Assembly: GCF_007860015.1 (NCBI RefSeq) | Contig: NZ_SJPS01000013.1 | Span: 1 to 64,000, forward strand | Origin: Bythopirellula polymerisocia | Lineage (GTDB): Bacteria; Planctomycetota; Planctomycetia; Pirellulales; Lacipirellulaceae | Reading direction: 5' to 3' | Length of the DNA: 64,000 nucleotides | In this document: positions 17,721 to 27,360 of the stretch, in pieces | Layout of the letters: every line of letters starts with the position of its first letter | Position numbering within the stretch: the first letter of the stretch is position 1 | The notes under the pieces: generated by a model | Database searches by the model: none | Told to the model about the DNA's origin: nothing | Seen by the model: the letters and a program-made list of their open reading frames with translations, nothing else | Made by a program: the position numbers and the translations under genes

Positions 17721-18287
17721 CTAGGAATTGTCTTGCCCGACGAGTTCTGTGTGCAGCCAAGCGCGGGCGAAATTCCAGTGTCGGTAAGCCGTTGCAGGCG
17801 AAATCCCGAGAGAAGCAGCGGCCTGCTCGATATTCAGGCCCGCAAAATAGCGCAACTTCACCAATTCTAAAACGTCGGGGGCTTCTCTTTCGAGTTTTTC
17901 CATGGCGTCGTCAATCGCCAGGAGTTGGTCCGGAGAAGCCTGGACGGCTACCTCAAGGGCATCGATGTCGAATCGGAGGCGGTCACCGTTGCGCTTTTGC
18001 CTGCCCTTTGAGCGGGCCGAGTCAATCAGAATCCGGCGCATTGCTTCAGCTGCCGCGGCGAAGAAATGTCCCCGACTTTCCCAGTGCTGGCACTCATTTT
18101 GGTTGACTAGCCGAATGTAGGCCTCATGCACTAGCGATGTGGCCTGCAGCGTTTGCCCCGGCTTTTCCTGGGCCATTCTCTGAGCGGCCAGCCGACGCAA
18201 TTCTTCGTAGACTAGGGGCAGGAGCTGTGCGGAAGCCTGGGGATCACCCTGGTCGATGGCCGACAAGATTTGCGTAACGTCGCTCAC
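17721..18287 (-). CDS. ECF-type RNA polymerase sigma factor
   Basis: About 188 residues from the GTG at 18287 (V/M-SDVTQILSAIDQGD). This is the usual beginning of the planctomycete/acidobacterial ECF subfamily (Sigma70_ECF, TIGR02999-like), and AGG lies seven bases upstream. The frame is open to 18344. Region 2 carries TSLVHEAYIRL and FFAAAAEAMRRILID; region 4 carries ELVKLRYFAGLNIEQAAASLGIS, a helix-turn-helix. The gene sits 99 bases upstream of the kinase/TPR gene and is probably expressed with it. No anti-sigma gene is visible, so control may go through the kinase. Confidence 0.92.
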   Translation of the reverse strand: MSDVTQILSAIDQGDPQASAQLLPLVYEELRRLAAQRMAQEKPGQTLQATSLVHEAYIRLVNQNECQHWESRGHFFAAAAEAMRRILIDSARSKGRQKRNGDRLRFDIDALEVAVQASPDQLLAIDDAMEKLEREAPDVLELVKLRYFAGLNIEQAAASLGISPATAYRHWNFARAWLHTELVGQDNS

Positions 18288-19138
18288 ACAAATACCTGCG
18301 AATCGCCGAACATCCGTCGCCACGACGGCCAGGAACAAGCCCACCGTTCAACTCGAAGAATCTGTCCGCGAAGAGGACTGGCAGCTGATCCTGGAAGCAT
18401 GTCCGACAAGACATTGACGCTTCTCGATTCAAGCCAATCGGTTCGGCAAGGCACCACGGCTCTGCAACGGGCGAAATGAGTGGTTTGAGCTCAATACAGT
18501 ATGTCAACGCCTGTTTTGCCAGTCAATCACTGGCAAAATGCTTGGATTTTTCTCGACGAAGAATGCGAAGAAGGACCGTTAAGAGTTCTTCCGACCGGGC
18601 CGAACCACCCAAGCGTCTCATTCCGAGAAACTGTTGGTCTATTGGCACCAGTTGACGCAAGTCGATTTACCGTCGAATCTTCGGACGCCAAAGACCATTA
18701 TTGCAAAGATCTGGATGGAAATCATAAGTGCCATACACTTTAGTTGCTGCGTCAGCTCTAGGTGGTCTGCCGGCCACGTTTCCCAACGGAGTCTCGTTCG
18801 TTTTTGCCATTCCCTAGCATAACACCTGGGACCGACCAACACTAACTGCCGAGGTGTCTCGACCGCTGTAAGTTCCGAATCCTCCGAACTCCTGTCGGGT
18901 GGACCATCCGACTGGAGTTGCGCCCGCCGCGAAGTTGCTGAGATGTCTGGTCAGAGAGGGCACCGCCAGCATTTACGGAAATCTCGACTTGCCACATTAT
19001 TTTCTCGGTCCACGCTCTAGCATAGGCAGAAAATCAGATTCTGATTCCCAAGATGTCTTGGCAGAGAGTGGACACTTGAAGATCATGATCTTATTGTACG
19101 GGGGTGAACGCATCGCACATGTGCGTGAGGATTAGCGG
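18288..19138. other. Mostly empty stretch with one hairpin
   Basis: No gene is well supported in these 850 bases. An open frame at 18899-19135 ends three bases before the next gene. It has no recognisable features and is probably chance. The main structure is the hairpin at 18889-18917. The region may be eroded accessory DNA. Confidence 0.5.
18889..18917. repeat. Conserved-loop hairpin, copy 1
   Basis: Stem CTCC-T-GTCGG pairs with CCGAC-T-GGAG around the 9-base loop GTGGACCAT (18899-18907). The same loop closed by the same CGG/CCG pairs recurs at 26909-26929. The outer stem bases there are different but still pair. Confidence 0.6.
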
Positions 19139-19528
19139 GTGAGCGGCGACTTGACGAAAGCGGATAAGAGAAAGGTCCGGCAACTGGCGGGTATCGCGTG
19201 GGAGCGTGAGCTTCGGCAAGAGCTACTTAAGATCGCCGCGGCGATTGAGGAAATGGAGAACGGCTCTTTGTCGCCGTTCGAGGTCAACGATAGCATTCAC
19301 ATCTTCCACGAGGGAGCGTCGCGTGATCTCTATCGCCACTATGCCGACTCACACCCGTGGTTGGGGGTTTGTCGCGCCTATTGCGACCGTGTTCTCACGG
19401 ACGAAGACCTCGTCGACGCTAGTGACGAGGTTCGGAATGGCATACGCGAGTTTGCCGCCAGTCTCGCCAAGCTCGACGCCGAAGCAGGGATTTCCGACGA
19501 AGAGGGTCGCGAGAACCTTGAGAAATGA
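19139..19528 (+). CDS. Hypothetical soluble protein
   Basis: A 129-residue, charged, helical protein with a GTG start (MSGDLTKADKRKVRQL). I do not name a family. It reads like a real gene: balanced composition, alternating charged and hydrophobic helices (AWERELRQELLKIAAAIEEM), conserved-looking aromatic patches (NDSIHIFHEGASRDLYRHY) and an acidic C-terminus. It converges with the DUF1186/SEC-C gene, with only three bases between the two stop codons. Confidence 0.65.
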   Translation: MSGDLTKADKRKVRQLAGIAWERELRQELLKIAAAIEEMENGSLSPFEVNDSIHIFHEGASRDLYRHYADSHPWLGVCRAYCDRVLTDEDLVDASDEVRNGIREFAASLAKLDAEAGISDEEGRENLEK

Positions 19529-19531
19529 CGG

Positions 19532-20476
19532 CTAACGTCGGCCGCAACACTTCTTGTACTTTCGACCGCTCCCGCAAGGGCATGGAGCGTTGCGTCCAAT
19601 CCGATTCCCATCATTGTGGAAGGTGGTGTGCTCCGGCTCCTGAGCAATGAGGGGCGGTTCGCGAAGCCATTCGTCTTCGAAAATCTCTGTTTCTGACTCA
19701 GAGGCGACTTCATCCGAAAAAGCAGACCAGCCTTTTAGCTCTTCTACAGTGTCATGAATCCCGGTCGGCCCACAGTACGAGAGCGCTTTGAGAAATCCTG
19801 ATTCACCTTCAGAAATGCTCCGCCTTACGTCTTCGAGATCAACAATTTCGTCATCGACGAGACCGAGTTCAAAGGCGTTCTCAATATCGTCAAATACTTC
19901 TTGCGGCGAGTAGTCGGCCAGCGCATCGACGAGGCCGTAGATGATCTCGACGTCTTTGTTGTCGATTGCCTCGCGCAGGTAGCGCCGCAGGCGGTCGATA
20001 GCCTCATCGCGAGTTAGTCGGCCGTCACGAACAAAATGCAGGTACGTGCAGGCGGCTGCTCCCCGCACATATTCGTTCACGGCCTGATTCCGAATCAGGT
20101 CAGCGATTGCCTCCGGATCGTCGCTAGCGAGATCCGCGAGGACTCGAGGCAGGCTTTCCGTGACAGCATCACCAAAGAGATCGAAGGGGAGTTCGCCCGG
20201 CAGAGACAGGGCTCCGATAATTGCCGGAAGTGCTTCCTTGGCATGAAATTCGGTCAACAGAAACAAGGCAAAAAAGTGCGCATTTCCTTCTGGGAGATTG
20301 CCCGACTCAGCCCTTTCTGCAGCAGTCTGAATCGCTTCGATGAGTCGTGGGATGATGGCGTCGCGGTTCATCCTGGCCTGAAGGATGGCTTCCTCAGGTA
20401 GTCCCTTTGTTCCCGCATCCAACTGCTGAATAACGCGATCAATGGCTTGACTTGAATCTTCCACACGCAGAGTCAT
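19532..20476 (-). CDS. DUF1186 / SEC-C metal-binding protein
   Basis: About 314 residues from the ATG at 20476, which has GGAGGT seven bases upstream. The body is helical, HEAT-like and DUF1186-like (FALFLLTEFHAKEALPAIIG, EVFDDIENAFELGLVDDEIV). The C-terminus is a clear SEC-C zinc motif, RNAPCPCGSGRKYKKCC, as at the end of SecA. Proteins with this tail are often unassigned accessory factors. No partner gene points to a role; the neighbours are an integrase and a convergent hypothetical gene. Confidence 0.85.
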   Translation of the reverse strand: MTLRVEDSSQAIDRVIQQLDAGTKGLPEEAILQARMNRDAIIPRLIEAIQTAAERAESGNLPEGNAHFFALFLLTEFHAKEALPAIIGALSLPGELPFDLFGDAVTESLPRVLADLASDDPEAIADLIRNQAVNEYVRGAAACTYLHFVRDGRLTRDEAIDRLRRYLREAIDNKDVEIIYGLVDALADYSPQEVFDDIENAFELGLVDDEIVDLEDVRRSISEGESGFLKALSYCGPTGIHDTVEELKGWSAFSDEVASESETEIFEDEWLREPPLIAQEPEHTTFHNDGNRIGRNAPCPCGSGRKYKKCCGRR

Positions 20477-20675
20477 GGTGTGACCTCCGAGGGTCTTGGA
20501 TTTCTTGGGAAGTTCCCGACTCAAATGCGGATCTTTTTCGGAGCTGGCACGAGTCGTAGCGCTTACCAGAATATGGCAGAACCTCGCCGAGCCGCCAATC
20601 TCAACACCGATCTTTCGAGGGAACCGCCGGCAACGCCTCCGCAGCTAGTACGGGAGGCGTCGCTTTGGCTGGATT

Positions 20676-21716
20676 CTAAGCTTGGTGGAACCTCCGCCGG
20701 CAGCACGGGCACTCGCCATCGAACCCATGCACTAGCGCGGTAAACGCCGTCGGTTGGGGCAGCGACATGATCGCTTTGAACGCCAGCGGATCACGGTGGG
20801 CATAGTGCCGGTAGGTTACTCCGCCTACCGAGTGCCCGAGGATCTCGATGGAAGACTCAGGCATGTGCTCATCGTAGTAGGTCGCGCAGGTTTTTCGAAG
20901 ATCTTTTAAAACCCAAAGCTTCTCCTCGCCCGTTTCCACATCCTGCTTCGGCTTGACCCCGGCCAAGGCGCAGAGCCGTTGGAATTGCGCGTTCGGGCGC
21001 GAAGTGCCGCAATCGAACACCGGCTCGTCCAGTTCGACTCCTTCGGACTGGAGGCTCTTGAGGTGCACCTTCACGACCCGGTTCATCGGTCGATAGAACT
21101 GCTTTTTCGTCTTCACCCGACGGTAGTACAGCCAGCCGTAGCGAGACTCTTTTCCTTGACCGTTCGGCGGTTCGGGTCGCCAGAAGATGTGCCGCCACAG
21201 GATGGGCTCATGGAACGCGGCGGTATGGAAGACCGTCCCGGTGTCGACGCCGTAGTTGAAGAACACGACCAAGGCCGCTCTCCAGTAGTGGCCGACCGTT
21301 AGCGACTGCTTCCATCCTCTTGGGCGTTCCAGTTCGTATGTGGCGAAGTAGAGCGCATTCAAGTCCGCCTTCGTGAGGTAGTGCCTTCCGGCGACGTCAC
21401 GCTGCGGTTTCGGCATTGGAAACCGCGGAAGCTTCTCCAGAAAATCCTGCTCCCAGGCCCACGACAGGATCGCCCTCATGTTCTCGCGCGACTTGTTCGC
21501 CGTGCGTCCGGCGTTCGATCCGCCGTCTGCCGCGGCCTTCTCGTGGACCCAGTCGAGGAAGTCTCGGAGATGAACCCTGCCAATCTCATCGACGTCGACT
21601 CCTTTGCCCCAGGCGGTCCACTTGGTGACTGTGCCCCGATACTCCTTGCAGGTGCCTGAGGAGAGCTTCTTGGAGGTGAGATACTTGGCGGCGACGGATT
21701 CAAAGCTGATGGACAT
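20676..21716 (-). CDS. Tyrosine recombinase / phage-type integrase
   Basis: A 346-residue tyrosine recombinase. It has an N-terminal SAM-like core-binding domain (about 1-95: SSGTCKEYRGTVTKW, RENMRAILSWAWEQ) and a catalytic domain. Recognisable catalytic features are R274 in LKDLRKTCATYY, GH at 294-295 in ILGHSVGG and the probable nucleophile Y305 in TYRHYAH. The usual first arginine box (TGxRxxE) reads NYGVDTGTVFHT and has no Arg, and the HxxR box has Lys instead of His. A CPCC cysteine cluster lies near the C-terminus. No excisionase, phage genes or att sites are evident nearby. Confidence 0.85.
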   Translation of the reverse strand: MSISFESVAAKYLTSKKLSSGTCKEYRGTVTKWTAWGKGVDVDEIGRVHLRDFLDWVHEKAAADGGSNAGRTANKSRENMRAILSWAWEQDFLEKLPRFPMPKPQRDVAGRHYLTKADLNALYFATYELERPRGWKQSLTVGHYWRAALVVFFNYGVDTGTVFHTAAFHEPILWRHIFWRPEPPNGQGKESRYGWLYYRRVKTKKQFYRPMNRVVKVHLKSLQSEGVELDEPVFDCGTSRPNAQFQRLCALAGVKPKQDVETGEEKLWVLKDLRKTCATYYDEHMPESSIEILGHSVGGVTYRHYAHRDPLAFKAIMSLPQPTAFTALVHGFDGECPCCRRRFHQA

Positions 21717-22102
21717 GGTGACGGCTCCAGGCCGTCGGCACTTGCATCCGTCCCAGGTTCCACCAGCCGATGGCCATAATTGGCCTCCTGCTGAACCTCC
21801 TGTCGCTCTGTGATGAGGTCAGGCAACTTACGCTAGCTGCACAGATGACCCCATTTTAATCGAGAAAATGGCCAAGTGTGCGAGTTGGCAATCTGCCCAA
21901 TTTACTGAAACTGATGCATCCGCCGCCAGTTAGGATGATTTCGAATTGCGATCGGTGTCTCGACTTTCGGAATATAGCAAGGTGGCATTTCTTCGAGCGG
22001 GCCACTACGCCGCCGCGTGCAATCGGTCGAATAATAGTCCAAGAAACTCCTAGACGTTTTTGAAGCTCGCGGGTGTATCAGATCCCGAGGCCAAACCAAT
22101 TG
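21717..22102. other. Gene-free stretch
   Basis: A 386-base gap upstream of the integrase and downstream of the long repeat protein. I see no gene, tRNA or clear terminator. Any integrase promoter would be at the left end, reading leftwards. Confidence 0.45.
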
Positions 22103-24628
22103 CTACGCAGCCTTTCTGCGTAGAGACAATGTCACCAGAAGGAGGGCCATGAGCAGGAGTGACGACGGCTCAGGAACTGCCGCCGAAGTGGCGCCCAGTG
22201 TGCCAGTCGTAGCTCCGTAGTTGCTTTGCCAATCGGTCAGGCTGCCGACTGCTGGGCTTTGCTGCCAAACTAAAAAGTCGCGGCCATCGACATCGCCATC
22301 GAAATCAAAGTCGCCGGCAAATGTTGTCACCAATTCGACGGACGTGGCGCCGTAGTTAACAAACCAGTGCAGGTCCCCTGGCAGGGGCGGCAGACTCACA
22401 GTGTCGAAGGTATCCAGCACACTCGCGGCAGTGATGATCTCAAACGTGTCACCGGCAGAGTGCGTGAAGCCGTTGATTATAGAAACGTCGAGGAGTCCAT
22501 TAAGTGTGATGTCATCGGCAACCGTGATATGGTCGAAGTCATCCCCAGCAAGCAGGCCGCCAAGTTCGATTTCCAAGGTCGCTGCCGGGCCAAATTCCAA
22601 ATCTCCGCCGAACGACATGATGCCAGGGCTACTTCCCGGTTTGAGGTCGCCTTCCATAATGACGGTGCCAGAGCCGGTATCGCCACTGCCGCTGTACGAG
22701 CCAAAGTAGACGGTAAAGCTGTTGGTGTAAGTACGAATTTCGCCATTGTTCACCACATCGTCATAGAACGTGGTAGCTCCACCAGCTGAGATAATTGTGC
22801 CGGACGCGTTGTTCACAACATCGCCAATGACATTTGCCGTGGCGCTGAATGCCATGTTGCCATCGTTGCTGGTCTCACCATCGCCGCGGAGTGTGCCATT
22901 TCCGATGACCAGACCGGTGGCATTGTTGGTGAAGTCTTGCGTGAAATGGACCTGACCTCCGGAGAGTGTGAGTTGGCCGCTATTGGAGTTGCCACTGCCA
23001 GTGAATTGTAGGTTGTTACCAGCCAATCCCTGAACTTCACCGTCGGCAGCATTTGTGAATGGGCCACCAAGAGTACCGTTCCCTTTGACAACGCCATGAT
23101 TTGTGACCCCCAGTGCAGCATTGATCGTCGTTTCTTCCTGCAGATTCAACGTATTGCCAAACGGGCCGCCTGGCTCAATGGCCACCGGTTGGTTGTTAAT
23201 GTTGAGGGTGCCTCGCTGCAGGTCGATGAGTTGGGGATTGACCACTTCGCCGACCGACAGGGTACCGCCGTCGATCGCAACTGGTTTCAAGATAGTGGCT
23301 ACGCCTTCGACTCCCAAATGCTGGGCAAAGCCGATAGTCAGCGAACCGCCAAGCGCCGTTTCGAGGGTGCCACCGGTGTCGATTGTTTGATCGGTTGTGA
23401 AGTTGAGTTTTCCGTGCGAGAAGTTGAATGTCCCGAAAACATTGACGAACACAGAATCAAGCTCCGCCAGATTGATCGTGCCCCCGTTGAGATTCACGGT
23501 GCCGCTATCCCACAAGCGTAAACGGTTGCCCACGTTAACGACTCCGCCTAGTCCGACGTTCAGCCGGCCGTTTCCTCCCGCAGTCGTATTGTTGCCGCCG
23601 ACCACGAGGTCTTGAGAGGTTGTGAACGTGGCAGGAGTTCCCGATTCATTTGCCTGTGCGACCGTTACTGTAGAAATGGGACTGGCTCCGTCGGCAATGA
23701 AGCCAAACTCGCTGGAGAGTTGGCCACCATTTTGAACATTCACACTACCCACACCAAAGTCACCAACGTACAAGTTCGTAGCGATGGTCCAATTCGCGTC
23801 GTTTATCAAAACATTGCCATTCCCGCTCACACCGACATGAGTTTCGCCGCTCTGAACTTCCGCTCCATCTCGAACGAATAAACCTCCCGAACCAGCGTTA
23901 CCAACAGTCAAGCCGCCGCCAACCGTCCAGCGGGATGGAGTGCCAGAGCCATCGGTACCTCGGACGGTCACGCCCCCCAATCCAGTCGAAGAGTTTCCTA
24001 TGACTCCTGTAGTACTAGAAACCTGTCCCCCCGCTTCGATGTTCAACGTGCCTTCGCCAGAATTTCCGACATACAAGTTGCTTGTGTTGGTCCAGGTCGA
24101 ACCTTCCCCTGTCACTGTCGCTATTCCCGTGGAGCCGGGATCCCCTCCGATTGACCCAGTGTCATTGGAGACCTGTCCCCCTGCTTCAATGTTCAGCGTA
24201 GCGTGACCCACGACGCCAACCGAAATGAAATTCGAGGTCGTCCAAGTCGAACCTTCACCAGTCACCGTTACGGTGCCCATGGAATCCTGGTCAAAACCGA
24301 TAAATCCAAAGACGTTGGAAACCAGCCCGCCATCTTCCACGTTCAAGGTCCCTTGACCAGCCTTGCCGACGATTAAGTCACTCGAATTGGTCCAGGTCGA
24401 AGGATTATCCGCCTCGTCGGTTCCTGAGACGGTTACGGTGCCGACGCTGTCAGATAGATTGCCCACAATTCCCTCGAAGTGGCTGGTAACTTGCCCACCC
24501 GCCTCGACATTCAGCGTGCCTTCGCCTTCGTGGCCCACATACAAAATGCCCGAGCTGGTCCAGGTCGAACCGTCGCCATTCACCGTCACCATGCCGACGG
24601 AACCTGCTACGCTGCCAATAAAGCTCAA
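22103..24628 (-). CDS. C-terminal part of frameshifted repeat/PEP-CTERM protein
   Basis: An 841-residue open frame with no signal peptide. It continues directly from the gene at 24633-26339 once one base is removed from the G9 tract at 24643-24651. It contains many copies of the T5SS/PEP-CTERM-associated repeat (GSTWTNSSNLYVGNSGEGTL, NIEAGGQVSS). A beta-helix-like region follows, then one dockerin-like module (GDFDFDGDVDGRDFLVWQQ) and the sorting tail VPEPSSLLLMALLL with RRKAA. The listed start is only where the frame opens. It is probably not a separate gene but the end of a protein of about 1410 residues. Confidence 0.8.
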   Translation of the reverse strand: MSFIGSVAGSVGMVTVNGDGSTWTSSGILYVGHEGEGTLNVEAGGQVTSHFEGIVGNLSDSVGTVTVSGTDEADNPSTWTNSSDLIVGKAGQGTLNVEDGGLVSNVFGFIGFDQDSMGTVTVTGEGSTWTTSNFISVGVVGHATLNIEAGGQVSNDTGSIGGDPGSTGIATVTGEGSTWTNTSNLYVGNSGEGTLNIEAGGQVSSTTGVIGNSSTGLGGVTVRGTDGSGTPSRWTVGGGLTVGNAGSGGLFVRDGAEVQSGETHVGVSGNGNVLINDANWTIATNLYVGDFGVGSVNVQNGGQLSSEFGFIADGASPISTVTVAQANESGTPATFTTSQDLVVGGNNTTAGGNGRLNVGLGGVVNVGNRLRLWDSGTVNLNGGTINLAELDSVFVNVFGTFNFSHGKLNFTTDQTIDTGGTLETALGGSLTIGFAQHLGVEGVATILKPVAIDGGTLSVGEVVNPQLIDLQRGTLNINNQPVAIEPGGPFGNTLNLQEETTINAALGVTNHGVVKGNGTLGGPFTNAADGEVQGLAGNNLQFTGSGNSNSGQLTLSGGQVHFTQDFTNNATGLVIGNGTLRGDGETSNDGNMAFSATANVIGDVVNNASGTIISAGGATTFYDDVVNNGEIRTYTNSFTVYFGSYSGSGDTGSGTVIMEGDLKPGSSPGIMSFGGDLEFGPAATLEIELGGLLAGDDFDHITVADDITLNGLLDVSIINGFTHSAGDTFEIITAASVLDTFDTVSLPPLPGDLHWFVNYGATSVELVTTFAGDFDFDGDVDGRDFLVWQQSPAVGSLTDWQSNYGATTGTLGATSAAVPEPSSLLLMALLLVTLSLRRKAA

Positions 24629-24632
24629 GTTG

Positions 24633-26339
24633 CTAGAAACGTCCCCCCCCCGCCTCTACGTTTAGTGTGCCGTTGCCAATATTGCCAACAGTTAAGTTTC
24701 CCGAATTGGTCCATGTCGAACCATCGCCAGTCACATTCACCATTCCGATGGAACCTGTCAGGTTGCCGATTATTCCCGCAACGTTGGAAACCTGTCCCTC
24801 TTCTTCAACGTTGAGCGTACCTTGACCATTATGGCCAACACGCAAATCAATCGAAGTGTTCCATGTTGAGCCGTCGCCAGTCACTGTCGCCATGCCAATT
24901 GAGCTTGGGGAGTTACCGATAAGACTGGAGCCGTTGGAAATCACGTCTCCTCCCGCCTCTACGTTCAAGGTGCCTTGGCCGCCACTGCCAACAACTATGC
25001 CATTCGAATTTGTCCAGGTCGAACCATTGCCGGTCACCATCGCTGTACCGTAGGAGCCTGAGCTATCACCGAGGAGACCGGTGACATTGGTTACGCTTCC
25101 CCCGGCCTCAATGGTCAGCTCACCTTGGGTCAAGAAGTCACCAATAATGAGATCGTCGCCAATCGGAGCGCTCGCGCCGGCACCGATAACCAGGTGTGGC
25201 ATCTCGCTGGCACTGGGGCCCTCAATCACATAACTGTCGGTTGGACCGCCCGCGTTAGGTAGAAACATTCCGCCAGTCACTGTCAGTGTGCCATCGAAGT
25301 GATTGAGCGTGCCAGCGGCAGAATTATCAAGCCCTGCGGCCGCGTTGAGTTGATCGCCGTTGAACGTAAGCGTGCTGCCGGCGGACATCGAGAGTGGTCC
25401 ATTGGCATTAAACGTGCCGCCCTGAATGTCGAGCGTGCTCATATCGCCGATCGTGATCGCACCTGTGCCCGAATTGAACTCGGCTCTATCGGACACGGTG
25501 ACGGTCGCCAAGTGATTGGCGCCGGCTTTGCCAATCTTAAGTGTCGAGGCACCAGTCATCGTTAGCGCCGATCCAGGACCATCAACTAGAAGATCACCGA
25601 TCAGGTTCGAGCCTCCAATTAATACGGGCGCCGCCACTTCGATGCTTGACGTCTGCAATTCCGAACCGGAGAGAATCTCCACATTCCCAGTAACATTGTT
25701 GGCGAGCGAACTTGCAATGTTCAATACACCAGCGATCACATTGCCTGTGGTACTATTCTGAAATGTCAGAGTACCGGTTGCGCCAGAAGCGCCCAGGTTG
25801 ACTCTCTCCGCAAAGTTAATACTTGTACCAGCTCCGTCGACGGTCAGTTTGCTTAACGTGCCGCTATTTCCGCCGATCCCAACATTGCCAGCCACGTCCA
25901 AGAGACTGCCAAACTCCACGTTCAACACGCCATTCTGCACCACTCTCACATCATCAAAGACGAGCAAATTGAGTGGTGCTTTGAAAGCGCCGAGTGTAAG
26001 ACTCGCGTCCGATACATCGACGTCTTGATTCCTGCCGGTGATCGTATAGCTCCACGGTGTGTCGTTGTCGCTGACAAAAGTCACGTCACCAGCGAAGACA
26101 TTCAATTGGCCACTCCTCCCATCATTCGCTGTGAACTCAACTTGATAAGTTTCGGCAAGGTTGAACGTGGCGGTGTCGCCCGACGTTGGAACTTGGTTGG
26201 GATTCCAATTGTTGGCCACGCCAAAGTCTCCGTCCGGCGGCGACGCGCCGTTGGCATCCCAGACTTGTGCAACCGCACAATTAGTCGATAGAAACAGAAG
26301 AAATGACAACTGCAGGCAGGCAAACCGACAACAAGACAT
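24633..26339 (-). CDS. N-terminal part of frameshifted repeat/PEP-CTERM protein
   Basis: A 568-residue frame with a signal peptide (MSCCRFACLQLSFLLFLSTN, mature from about AQVWDANG). It begins with the WDANGxxxxGDFGVANNWNPNQVP region typical of beta-helix surface proteins. It then runs through beta repeats into the GSTWTNSNGIVVGSGGQGTL type repeat. It stops in the middle of a repeat (EAGGGRF-stop) at the G9 tract. The next bases in the other frame continue the same repeat as EAGGDVSSNLSFIGS. The gene is therefore either broken, phase-variable or affected by a sequencing error. Confidence 0.82.
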   Translation of the reverse strand: MSCCRFACLQLSFLLFLSTNCAVAQVWDANGASPPDGDFGVANNWNPNQVPTSGDTATFNLAETYQVEFTANDGRSGQLNVFAGDVTFVSDNDTPWSYTITGRNQDVDVSDASLTLGAFKAPLNLLVFDDVRVVQNGVLNVEFGSLLDVAGNVGIGGNSGTLSKLTVDGAGTSINFAERVNLGASGATGTLTFQNSTTGNVIAGVLNIASSLANNVTGNVEILSGSELQTSSIEVAAPVLIGGSNLIGDLLVDGPGSALTMTGASTLKIGKAGANHLATVTVSDRAEFNSGTGAITIGDMSTLDIQGGTFNANGPLSMSAGSTLTFNGDQLNAAAGLDNSAAGTLNHFDGTLTVTGGMFLPNAGGPTDSYVIEGPSASEMPHLVIGAGASAPIGDDLIIGDFLTQGELTIEAGGSVTNVTGLLGDSSGSYGTAMVTGNGSTWTNSNGIVVGSGGQGTLNVEAGGDVISNGSSLIGNSPSSIGMATVTGDGSTWNTSIDLRVGHNGQGTLNVEEEGQVSNVAGIIGNLTGSIGMVNVTGDGSTWTNSGNLTVGNIGNGTLNVEAGGGRF

Positions 26340-26442
26340 TATTTGTCCCCCACATCACACATCTAACCAAGCTGTCACGTGGCGAAAGTTCGACAACGCA
26401 AACATCACAGCTCGATTGAAATACTATTAAAGGCGCCTGAGA

Positions 26443-26749
26443 TTATAACAACGGTCGTTGCAGAGTGCAAAAAGTGCGAATAGATAGTGCAATTACCGAC
26501 ATCGGCAACAGCGAGACGGTCCCAGGCTCAGGGACGGTTGATTGCTCGATTGTCGAGCTTGCCAGCGAGGAACCGAAGTTCGCTTTCCAGTAGTCGTAGT
26601 CGCTGTCATCAACAGTGCCAGGCGTCGGATCGTTCAGCAATTCGGTGCCGCCAAGTGCCGCAAGCCACACGGTGTAGTCAGCGGCATCAACAATGCCGTT
26701 GCCGTTGTAATCGCCGGCGAGGCGGTCGTTTGGACAGTACTCGGCACGT
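26443..26749 (-). pseudogene. C-terminal remnant of dockerin/PEP-CTERM protein
   Basis: The frame encodes only the end of an exported protein: a dockerin-like EF-hand (GDYNGNGIVDAADYTVWLAA), a second partial one (DDSDYDYWKANFG) and the sorting tail VPEPGTVSLLPMSV. An in-frame stop just upstream (about 26750) cuts off the rest, and no signal peptide is present. The rest of the gene is missing, so this is debris, in line with the transposase remnant 600 bases away. Confidence 0.7.
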
Positions 26750-26908
26750 TATTTGGCGATTGGCTCCTAGATCAAGTCGTAGAAAACATGTGGGGGCCCT
26801 CATCATTTTATACGGGCACTTCTGCCCGCCGCTGGCCATGCCTACGTTGGGCGCGATTGTTGGAATAGGCGAGTGGCTGATGCTCAGAAAGCGAATGGCG
26901 GTACGGGC

Positions 26909-26929
26909 CAGCGGGTGGACCATCCGCTG
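26909..26929. repeat. Conserved-loop hairpin, copy 2
   Basis: CAGCGG pairs with CCGCTG around the same loop GTGGACCAT (26915-26923) as copy 1 at 18889-18917. Two of the five inner stem pairs differ from copy 1 and both remain complementary. Confidence 0.6.
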
Positions 26930-27360
26930 CGGCTTAACCTCTCCTCAAACTGATGGAGGTGGTGGCAACCTCCGTAGTTGCGCTACCGAATCGACAACAA
27001 CCAAGCCCTGGCTAGCGAACCCCGCTTCAATCACGCCATTTGTTCCTAATCTGGGCGTGTTTTCTGCACGCAACCCGGATGCTGTAACCCGCACAAGAGA
27101 CGTCAACGCTAATTGCAGAGGTTGCTAGAAACGGACGCAAACAGAACTCTCTCAGAATGACCTCACCACGCCAGCAAACCAGATGTGCCAACGCTTTACC
27201 CTTCCGCATAATGCCCACATGCCCCCTCGCGCGAACTCCTGTCCCGCGGTAGCACGCTGCATAAGCGCCTTGATTTCTAGAGCCCTAATGTATTTAGGGT
27301 CTAGGAAGAGATCGTTGGATGTCAGGGGCATTCAAGTTAGAAGCATCACTTGCGGCAGCT

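Noticed and set aside
18899..19135. Open frame just before the hypothetical gene at 19139
   Set aside because: No domain, odd composition, and it begins inside the conserved-loop hairpin; probably chance.
23096..23521. 141-codon plus-strand frame inside the repeat protein region
   Set aside because: It is a shadow of the minus-strand beta-repeat gene; no protein features of its own.
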